DNA from: DATJHM01 sp035493895
Lineage (GTDB): Bacteria > Chloroflexota > Ktedonobacteria > Ktedonobacterales > Ktedonobacteraceae
Length of the DNA stretch: 14,336 nt
Assembly: GCA_035493895.1 (NCBI GenBank)
Contig: DATJHM010000215.1
Location: 1-14,336, forward strand
Direction of reading: 5' to 3'
The stretch's first letter is position 1. Every line of letters starts with the position of its first letter. This document shows, piece by piece, positions 1 to 5,328 of the stretch. The notes under the pieces were generated by a model. That model was not told the DNA's origin. It saw nothing but the letters and a program-made list of their open reading frames with translations, and did no database searches. The translations under genes and the position numbers were made by a program.

Positions 1-2
1 GG

Positions 3-101
3 GTCGATGACGAAAATCTCCGATCGGAGAGCAACCCGGTCGCAGACCAGCGGCGACTCTACGGATTTGAGGGGACAGGGTACAGACAAGCCGTAATGTA
101 A
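3..101 (+). CDS. C-terminal tail of an unidentified protein (partial)
   Basis: An open frame enters from the left edge and stops with TAA at 99-101, giving about 32 hydrophilic residues that include the stretch RRLYGFEGTGYRQA. Third codon positions are mostly G or C, as in the neighbouring real genes. A strong hairpin with T runs on both sides lies just downstream at 116-163, which is what one expects between two convergent genes. Frame 1 is also open to position 96 but its translation is less protein-like. I do not recognise the family, and the call rests only on frame quality and context. Confidence 0.3.
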   Translation, partial: VDDENLRSESNPVADQRRLYGFEGTGYRQAVM

Positions 102-115
102 GGAAATAGGCGTAA

Positions 116-163
116 AAAAGGAGCAAGCGGTATCGAAAATAGACAATACCGCTTGCTCCTTTT
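116..163 (-). terminator. Intrinsic terminator, probably bidirectional
   Basis: A perfect 18-bp stem (116-133 pairs with 146-163) surrounds a 12-nt loop. Read on the minus strand, the stem ends in a run of six T (complement of 114-119). Read on the plus strand it ends in four T (160-163). It lies 20 bp past the stop of the JAMM gene and 14 bp past the stop of the partial plus-strand frame, so it probably ends transcription from both sides. Confidence 0.85.
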
Positions 164-183
164 ACAAATGTGCAGTTCATTGC

Positions 184-612
184 TCAGGAGAAACGCTCGA
201 TCGCGCCCTCAGTGACGCCACCTTCGGGTGAAATAGCAAAGATACGGGCATAAGGCGGCTCGGGATAGTGGCGATGCGAAAAAATCAAGTAGAGATAGCC
301 ACTGCGTTTGGCCCAATCGATATCGCGTGCGGAGGGATAGGCTTCCGACTTGGGATGAGAGTGATAGTAGATCATATCGCCATCATAGTCGTCAATCGCA
401 TTGTAGATGCGCACGATATCTGCCTCGCTGATGATCGAGAAATCATCGGGTTCCTCTGCGGCGTTGGCCGTAGGATAATTTTTGACCACCTCATGATTGA
501 TGCTGCCCAACGCGCCACAGGCCTCATTGGGATATCCCGCAACAATATGTGAGACCATCTCCTGGTAGATGGCCTCAGGAATACGTACCACAAACTGTGC
601 TTCCGCTACCAT
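184..612 (-). CDS. mec: Mec-type JAMM/MPN+ zinc metallopeptidase
   Basis: A 142-residue cytoplasmic protein of the JAMM (Mov34/MPN+) family. The zinc-binding and catalytic set is complete: Glu30 in NEACG, His84-Ser-His86-Pro, Ser94 and Asp97, spaced as H-x-H-P-x6-S-x2-D. In Mycobacterium tuberculosis, Mec (Rv1334) cuts cysteine off the CysO-cysteine adduct; the same job is inferred here because the gene sits with a CysO-like carrier and CysM. It starts with ATG at 612, and ATGGTAG is shared with the stop of cysM, a 7-nt overlap that implies translational coupling. It is the last gene before the terminator at 116-163. It may also trim the extra Phe from the carrier, as the JAMM protein QbsD does for QbsE; that part is inference. 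Confidence 0.88.
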   Translation of the reverse strand: MVAEAQFVVRIPEAIYQEMVSHIVAGYPNEACGALGSINHEVVKNYPTANAAEEPDDFSIISEADIVRIYNAIDDYDGDMIYYHSHPKSEAYPSARDIDWAKRSGYLYLIFSHRHYPEPPYARIFAISPEGGVTEGAIERFS

Positions 613-1541
613 AATATCTTCGCCTCTAAGTCCTCTTCGATAGTTGAGAGATCACGGGTCCAGAGATCCTCACTCAAGTACTTCCAACCACCATCCGCCA
701 GAATGGTCACGATCTTCCCCTGCTCCATGCTCGCTGCGATGCGCAGAGCTGCATGCAGGGACGCTCCACAGGAGGGTCCTGCAAAGATGCCTTCCTGATC
801 TTTCAATTGACGCGTGCGACGGATTGCATCGCTGCTGGCGACAAGAATTTTGCCATCGAGTACCGAGTTGTCGAATACTGGTGGCACAAAACCATCGGCC
901 AGGCTGCGTAGCCCCTGCACGGCGTCTCCTTGCATAGGTTCGGCGGCGACAACACGAATGGCAGGATTATATTCTTTTAAGCGCCGCGCATTCCCGGTGA
1001 GCGTGCCACCTGTGCCCAGTCCCGCGACAAATACGTCAATGTCGGGCAGATCGTTGATGATCTCGACGGCTGTACCATAATAATGGGCACGCGGATTCGC
1101 CTCGTTCCCATACTGATACAACATCACATACCGTTCATTCTGCTGTACCAGCTCCTGGGCCATTCTCACAGCACCGTTGCTCCCCTGGGTCCCATCGGAG
1201 AAGACGATCTTTGCCCCATAGAGCTCAAGCATCTTACGACGCTCGCTGGTGACGTTATCAGGCATCACGGCAATGAACTGATACCCCTTGATGCGTGCGA
1301 TCATGGCCAGCGCAATACCCGTGTTGCCACTGGTCGGTTCCAGCAGAATCGAGCCAGGCTGCAATCTGCCTTCCGCCTCGGCCTCTTCGATCATACGTAA
1401 GGCGACACGGTCCTTGACGCTGCCCGAGGGGTTGGCTCCCTCTAGCTTGGCATAGATTGCAACGCCCGGATGTGGACTGAAACTTTTCAGCTCTACGAGC
1501 GGCGTGTTCCCAATCGTTTCCAAAATGCTGCCGTAGCGCAT
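606..1541 (-). CDS. cysM: Cysteine synthase CysM (O-phosphoserine / CysO-thiocarboxylate type)
   Basis: A 311-residue fold-type II PLP enzyme that makes cysteine, here probably as a carrier-bound adduct. Visible features are the Schiff-base lysine Lys43 in GSVKDR, the substrate loop TSGNTG (70-75) and the PLP-phosphate loop GTGGT (176-180). The protein resembles mycobacterial CysM closely, including the C-terminal DGGWKYLS block (283-290) and a long tail. Arg212 in GLRSLADGFVP lines up with the Arg that in M. tuberculosis CysM (Arg220) selects O-phosphoserine, so that substrate is inferred over O-acetylserine. I chose the ATG at 1541 because AGGAGAG stands about 5 nt upstream; a longer frame to 1595 would overlap the carrier gene. 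The gap to the carrier gene is 10 bp and the gene overlaps mec by 7 nt. Confidence 0.92.
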   Translation of the reverse strand: MRYGSILETIGNTPLVELKSFSPHPGVAIYAKLEGANPSGSVKDRVALRMIEEAEAEGRLQPGSILLEPTSGNTGIALAMIARIKGYQFIAVMPDNVTSERRKMLELYGAKIVFSDGTQGSNGAVRMAQELVQQNERYVMLYQYGNEANPRAHYYGTAVEIINDLPDIDVFVAGLGTGGTLTGNARRLKEYNPAIRVVAAEPMQGDAVQGLRSLADGFVPPVFDNSVLDGKILVASSDAIRRTRQLKDQEGIFAGPSCGASLHAALRIAASMEQGKIVTILADGGWKYLSEDLWTRDLSTIEEDLEAKILW

Positions 1542-1551
1542 ACCAGCTCTC

Positions 1552-1824
1552 CTAGAATCCACCCGCCATTGCAGGTAAGAGCGTGACAGTATCATTGGGG
1601 CCTGTTGCGGTCTCTAACCCCTGGAGATAACGAACGTCCTGGTCATTTACATACACATTGACGAACTTGCTCAGTTCTCCATTCGGCTGAATCTGCTCTT
1701 TGAGTGCGGGGAAACGCTGAAAGAGTGCGCCAAGCACCTGCTCCAGGTTACTGCCCTCGATGCTCACAACCTTGGAGCCGCCTGCTGCCGAACGCAGCAC
1801 TGGTGCTAATTTCACGTTTGCCAT
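1552..1824 (-). CDS. cysO: CysO-like ubiquitin-fold sulfur carrier protein (MoaD/ThiS superfamily)
   Basis: A 90-residue beta-grasp sulfur carrier. The central block FVNVYVNDQDVRY (54-66) and the C-terminal VTLLPAMAGG match the CysO/MoaD pattern. The C-terminal Gly-Gly is the site that MoeB-type enzymes adenylate and convert to a thiocarboxylate, which then supplies sulfur for cysteine. Unlike M. tuberculosis CysO, which ends at Gly-Gly, this one carries an extra Phe90 and so cannot be activated until it is removed. The ATG at 1824 is preferred over an in-frame TTG at 1842 because GAGGAGAG lies 8 nt before the ATG and overlaps the TTG codon. The gene lies 10 bp before cysM and 96 bp after the rhodanese-MoeB gene. 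Confidence 0.9.
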   Translation of the reverse strand: MANVKLAPVLRSAAGGSKVVSIEGSNLEQVLGALFQRFPALKEQIQPNGELSKFVNVYVNDQDVRYLQGLETATGPNDTVTLLPAMAGGF

Positions 1825-1848
1825 GTATTTTTCTCTCCTCAATTAGAT

Positions 1849-1879
1849 AGGGGCAGGGCAACTTTTGCTCTCTGCCCCT
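1849..1879 (-). promoter_or_regulatory. Intercistronic hairpin upstream of the sulfur-carrier gene
   Basis: An 8-bp GC-rich stem (AGGGGCAG at 1849-1856 with CTGCCCCT at 1872-1879) encloses a 15-nt interior that can itself pair (GCAA/TTGC). It lies in the 96-bp gap between the rhodanese-MoeB gene and the carrier gene, just before the carrier's ribosome site. There is no T run after it on the minus strand, so it is not a normal intrinsic terminator. It could be a processing or stability element that raises carrier output relative to the activating enzyme; that function is inferred. Confidence 0.45.
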
Positions 1880-1920
1880 GGTTTCATATCTTTGCGGCAT
1901 GCCTCTTTGCCGGAAATGTG

Positions 1921-3099
1921 CTAGATTGCGCAGACGTCAGCATACGTTGGCAGGTCTTCCGGGTGTCCATTCTCGCCACAGGCCGGGCAATGCGGATCAC
2001 GGAACAGCTTCAGCTCATTAAACTCGCCAGACAGCGCATCATAGGTCAGCAAACGACCCACCATGGGATCGCCGATCCCTAGCAGCAACTTGATGGTCTC
2101 TGTCGCCTGGAGCAGGCCAATAATGCCCGGTAACACGCCCAGTACGCCAGCCTCTGCACAGCTCGGTGCGAGGGCAGGAGGAGGCGGCTCATGATAGAGA
2201 CAGCGATAGCAAGGGCCATCGTAGGGCTTGAAGATCGTCAACTGGCCCTCGAAGCGGAAAACACTGCCATGCACGACAGGTTTACCCTGAATCAGGGCTG
2301 CATCATTGAGCAGATAACGTGTCGGGAAATTATCGGTGCCATCAACAATTACGTCATAGTCCGCAATAATCTGCGCTACATTGGTCTCATCGAGCCGTTC
2401 AAGATACGTGACTACCTTTATGTCGGGATTCAAGTCCTGGATTGTCTGTTTCGCCGACTCCGCTTTGTACTGACCAATACGGGACGTGTTGTGGATGATC
2501 TGCCTCTGGAGGTTGCTCTCCTCAACGACGTCGGCATCAATAATACCGAGCGTGCCCACACCAGCGGCTGCCAGGTAATACAACGCAGGTGCGCCCAGGC
2601 CACCGGCACCAATCAACAGAACCTTCGAGTCGAGCAGCTTAAACTGTCCCGCTTCACCGACCTCAGGAACGAGCATATGACGGCTATAGCGCTTGGTCTG
2701 TACATCGGTCATCGTACGTGGCTGGACAAAATTAAATCCTCTGGCTTTCCATTGCCCGAAACCGCCTGACATTGAGACCACATCTGTGTATCCCATTTGC
2801 TGCAAGGTTGCTCCGGCCATCAGAGAACGCGTGCCGCCAGCACAATAGAGCACGACCTTCGTCTCTTTGTCGGGGACAGCCTCTTCTATCTGCAATTCCA
2901 GGTAGCCACGAGGTACATGGACTGCTCCAGGGATATGCCCCTCAAGCCATTCATTCTTCTCTCGTACATCAACGAGCACAAAATCCTGACCCTCTGGACC
3001 AGTTCCAGGCTGGTTAGCAAGGTCATTGACCTGAGCAGCACTCCACTCGGGTACTTGCTGCCTTGCTTTCCGCAAGATCTCACGGGATGCATCACCCAT
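1921..3099 (-). CDS. moeB: Rhodanese-MoeB/ThiF fusion: carrier adenylyltransferase and sulfurtransferase
   Basis: A 392-residue two-domain enzyme. Residues about 15-122 are a rhodanese domain with the persulfide-forming Cys86 in CAGGTRS. Residues about 134-390 are an E1-like MoeB/ThiF domain with the ATP loop GAGGLG (164-169), Asp188/Asp190, the NLQRQ block (196-200), DGTDNF (253-258), a catalytic-region Cys314 in PSCAEAGVLG, and two zinc pairs C297-x2-C300 and C371-x2-C374. Known homologues adenylate the Gly-Gly end of a sulfur carrier and turn it into a thiocarboxylate. As first gene of the operon it is the likely activator of the CysO-like carrier; it could also serve MoaD elsewhere. The rhodanese is N-terminal, whereas in MoeZ and MOCS3 it is C-terminal. 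ATG at 3099 follows GAGGTGATC, near-perfect to the 16S tail. Confidence 0.9.
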   Translation of the reverse strand: MGDASREILRKARQQVPEWSAAQVNDLANQPGTGPEGQDFVLVDVREKNEWLEGHIPGAVHVPRGYLELQIEEAVPDKETKVVLYCAGGTRSLMAGATLQQMGYTDVVSMSGGFGQWKARGFNFVQPRTMTDVQTKRYSRHMLVPEVGEAGQFKLLDSKVLLIGAGGLGAPALYYLAAAGVGTLGIIDADVVEESNLQRQIIHNTSRIGQYKAESAKQTIQDLNPDIKVVTYLERLDETNVAQIIADYDVIVDGTDNFPTRYLLNDAALIQGKPVVHGSVFRFEGQLTIFKPYDGPCYRCLYHEPPPPALAPSCAEAGVLGVLPGIIGLLQATETIKLLLGIGDPMVGRLLTYDALSGEFNELKLFRDPHCPACGENGHPEDLPTYADVCAI

Positions 3100-3143
3100 A
3101 CTAGATCACCTCTATGTTGAGTAAGTTAATCAATTTAGTTGAA

Positions 3144-3187
3144 ATTATACTAGTCAAAGCTTACCATCCACTTTTTTTACTTGTCAA
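3144..3187 (-). promoter_or_regulatory. Candidate promoter/operator of the cysteine operon
   Basis: On the minus strand TTGACAAGTA (3187-3178) and TTGACTAGTA (3157-3148) are near-identical 10-mers (9 of 10) whose starts are exactly 30 bp apart. The second runs into TATAAT (3149-3144), a consensus -10 about 45 bp before the ATG. No good -35 stands at 17 bp from TATAAT, and the TTGACA is too far (32 bp) to pair with it. This suggests an activator-dependent promoter or a protein-binding pair of sites. The exact transcription start is not settled by sequence. Confidence 0.4.
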
Positions 3188-3260
3188 GGAAAACTGAATG
3201 AGAAGCGTGGAGGTCTGAAACCTACCGATCTTACTATCATAAACATGATTTGTACGCTGT

Positions 3261-4217
3261 TTATTCCACTTGCTGATGATTGCGCACCATCGCCGCCGCC
3301 TCCTCCGCGATCCTCTCGCGCAGCGACTCCGGCTCCTGCACATGCACATGCCGCCCCCAGCCAAGCAGCCACTGCACAAGCTCATCCTCACGCCGCACTT
3401 TAAGCGTTACCAGGAGCCCCTCGGCCGCCTCCTCTTCGGCTACCGTATAATACAAGGGCCCTTCACGCACCCAGCGAGATACCTCTGGATCGAACAATAC
3501 TCGTACTACGATATTCCTTGCCTGATAGCCTCTATTTTCGCGTACCTGGAAATTGCCAGGACGCTGGAAGGTTCGGGAAAGGAGCGCCAGTTCGTCGATG
3601 CGGTCAAGGCGAAAATAACGGATGTCCTGGCGCAAATGGCAATAGCCCGTCAAAAGCCATTCGTTACGGAAGTAGACCAGGCCATAGGGATCAACCTCGC
3701 GGACCGTTGCGGCATCTTGCTCATCAGCGCTATAGCGTGCGTGATAGTTGAAGCGCACCGTTGTGCGTTCGAGGAGTGCGCGCCGCAATTGTTGCAACAT
3801 CGCATGTTCAGAGGCATTGTGCTCCGCGCTCGGCACAATGAAATAAATACTATTCTGGAGATAAGAGACGTCCTCGCGCAATTGCTCCGGGAGCACGCTC
3901 GCGATCTTGCGACTGGCTGACTGGGCCGCTGCTCGATACTGTGCATCGAAATTGCGCGCCATGTACTCGCTGCCGAGCAATAGCATCGTCGCCTCTTCCG
4001 TAGTAAAGCTCAGAGGCGGCAAAAAGTAGCCCTTCATCAGCGAATAGCCCTGACCAGGGATAGAGATCAATGGGACACCCGCCTCGCACAGGGCCTGAAT
4101 GTCCCGATAAATGGTCCGCTTACTCGTCTCGAACGTTTTTGCCAGGTCCTCGGCGCGCTGCCTGCCCTTGCCTTGCAGTTCCAATACAATTGCCAGGAGA
4201 CGATCTGTCTTGTTCAT
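3261..4217 (-). CDS. WYL-domain transcriptional regulator (HTH_11-WYL-WCX)
   Basis: A 318-residue DNA-binding regulator. Residues about 4-60 form the winged helix, with the recognition region TSKRTIYRDIQAL (31-43). Residues about 140-212 form the WYL domain, with VDPYGLVYFRNEWLLTGYC (175-193) and RYFRLDRI (200-207); the signature triplet reads WLL (187-189). The rest is a WCX-type C-terminal extension. WYL domains bind nucleotide or other small ligands and control diverse genes, so the target cannot be named. The gene lies 161 bp upstream of the cysteine operon on the same strand and is divergent from the pentapeptide-repeat gene. ATG at 4217 lacks a visible Shine-Dalgarno sequence; TAGAAT only 6 nt upstream hints at a leaderless message. 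Confidence 0.88.
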   Translation of the reverse strand: MNKTDRLLAIVLELQGKGRQRAEDLAKTFETSKRTIYRDIQALCEAGVPLISIPGQGYSLMKGYFLPPLSFTTEEATMLLLGSEYMARNFDAQYRAAAQSASRKIASVLPEQLREDVSYLQNSIYFIVPSAEHNASEHAMLQQLRRALLERTTVRFNYHARYSADEQDAATVREVDPYGLVYFRNEWLLTGYCHLRQDIRYFRLDRIDELALLSRTFQRPGNFQVRENRGYQARNIVVRVLFDPEVSRWVREGPLYYTVAEEEAAEGLLVTLKVRREDELVQWLLGWGRHVHVQEPESLRERIAEEAAAMVRNHQQVE

Positions 4218-4223
4218 GGCACT

Positions 4224-4229
4224 ATTCTA
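4224..4229 (-). promoter_or_regulatory. Candidate -10 box for a leaderless WYL-regulator transcript
   Basis: TAGAAT on the minus strand (5 of 6 to consensus) ends 6 nt before the ATG at 4217, and no purine-rich ribosome site precedes that ATG. Transcription would then begin at or next to the start codon. The -35 position (TAGGAA at 17-bp spacing) is weak, so confidence is low. Confidence 0.3.
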
Positions 4230-4312
4230 CATGCAATGGCGAATTTTTCCTAGAGGTTCTGCCATACTCGCTCATCCTGGGCAAAAAACTTGTGTACCCA
4301 ACGAATCTCAGG

Positions 4313-4321
4313 TGATATACT
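4313..4321 (+). promoter_or_regulatory. Extended -10 promoter upstream of the pentapeptide-repeat gene
   Basis: TGATATACT gives an extended -10 (TG-n-TATACT; the hexamer at 4316-4321 is 5 of 6 to consensus). A TTGTGT at 4290-4295 is a poor -35 with 20-bp spacing, as is usual when the extended -10 carries the promoter. Transcription from about 4328 would leave a leader of about 60 nt holding a small hairpin (TGCTGG 4344-4349 with CCAGCA 4356-4361) before the ribosome site at 4376-4380. Confidence 0.42.
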
Positions 4322-4390
4322 TTCTCATAAAATAGCCCTTCGCTGCTGGCCACGACCAGCACGATTGCTTTCCACAGGAGATCGCCCACA

Positions 4391-5245
4391 TTGCCAGAGA
4401 AATATAAACATGGAAAGCCCACCCCTGAAAGGGATCGCCTCAATCTGCGAGCTGACTGCACGAACTGCTTCGCTCTATGCTGTGTCGTACCAGCCTTCTC
4501 AGCTTCGGCAGACTTCGCGATCAATAAAAACGCCGAACAGGCCTGCCTTCATTTGCAACCTGACTTTCGCTGTCACATTCATACGCGACTCAGACAGCAG
4601 GGCTTTCGCGGCTGTACCGTTTACGATTGCTTCGGCGCGGGCCAAAAAGTCTCCCAGTTCACCTTCGGTGGACAGGACTGGCGACGAGCACCGCGAACGG
4701 CAACGCAGATCTTTGCGGTGTTCCCGATTATGCGGGATCTCCATGAGCTACTATGGTATCTGACCGAAGCGCTGACACTGCAACCGGCTCGCTCTCTCCA
4801 TGGTGAACTCAGCCGCATGCTGGAAGAAACCGAACGCCTCACGCACAATAGCCCTGACGATCTTATGAAACTGGACGTGGTAGCGCACCGACAAGACGTC
4901 AATGCCTTGCTACTGCACACAAGTGAACTTGTACGAGCCGAACTCCGCAAGAAGAAGGACTACAGAGGGGCCGACCTCATCGGAGCTAGACTCAAAGGGG
5001 CTGACCTCATCGGAGCCAACTTGAGAGGCGCATGCCTGATTGAAGCTGACCTCAGAGACGCCAATCTGAGGATGGCTGATCTTACTGGTACTGACCTCAG
5101 AGGAGCCGATCTCAGAGGGACCGACCTCACCGAGAGTATCTTTCTCATCCAATCCCAGTTGGATGCGGCAAAAGGCGATACCAGAACGAAGTTGCCACCG
5201 TCGCTCACTCGTCCAACGCATTGGAACGGATCCTTGCACGGCTGA
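4391..5245 (+). CDS. Pentapeptide-repeat protein with Cys-rich N-terminal domain
   Basis: A 284-residue protein in two parts. The N-terminal part (about 18-90) has eight cysteines, with C23-x2-C26-x3-C30-C31, C52, C61, C75 and C80 in TVYDCFGAGQ. This recalls the CxxCxxxCC metal-chelating arrangement of YkgJ-type proteins, so zinc or iron-sulfur binding is inferred. Residues about 192-250 are twelve or so pentapeptide repeats of A(D/N)LxG type (RGADL, IGARL, KGADL and so on), which build a right-handed beta helix. Similar fused proteins occur in Actinobacteria; no function is established that I know of. The start is TTG at 4391: AGGAG at 4376-4380 stands 10 nt upstream, and the conserved DCTNC block begins only 20 residues later. 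No catalytic residues are recognised. Confidence 0.8.
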   Translation: MPEKYKHGKPTPERDRLNLRADCTNCFALCCVVPAFSASADFAINKNAEQACLHLQPDFRCHIHTRLRQQGFRGCTVYDCFGAGQKVSQFTFGGQDWRRAPRTATQIFAVFPIMRDLHELLWYLTEALTLQPARSLHGELSRMLEETERLTHNSPDDLMKLDVVAHRQDVNALLLHTSELVRAELRKKKDYRGADLIGARLKGADLIGANLRGACLIEADLRDANLRMADLTGTDLRGADLRGTDLTESIFLIQSQLDAAKGDTRTKLPPSLTRPTHWNGSLHG

Positions 5246-5328
5246 GAAATTCTTCTTCCTTTCCCCACACACGGCGTTGTATCATAGGAGCACGGAAAAA
5301 GCTACTACGTGCATAAGGATATAAATAC

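Noticed and set aside
2191..2769. A 192-codon plus-strand open frame opposite the rhodanese-MoeB gene.
   Set aside because: It is antisense to a strongly conserved gene and its translation has no family features; it is a shadow frame.
3190..3260. Small stem AGGT/ACCT after the WYL gene as a terminator.
   Set aside because: The stem is only about 4 bp and has no T tract on the minus strand; read-through from the WYL gene into the cysteine operon cannot be excluded.
3270..3920. A 216-codon plus-strand open frame opposite the WYL regulator.
   Set aside because: It is antisense to a well-supported regulator and has no ribosome site or conserved motif.
4290..4763. A 157-codon plus-strand frame overlapping the start of the pentapeptide-repeat gene.
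   Set aside because: It is in another frame from the Cys-rich conserved protein, which has a good ribosome site and known-family sequence; the frame is a shadow.
4958..5140. DNA-level tandem repeat suggesting a CRISPR-like or satellite array.
   Set aside because: The 15-bp periodic similarity is explained by pentapeptide-repeat coding; units vary freely and there are no spacers.
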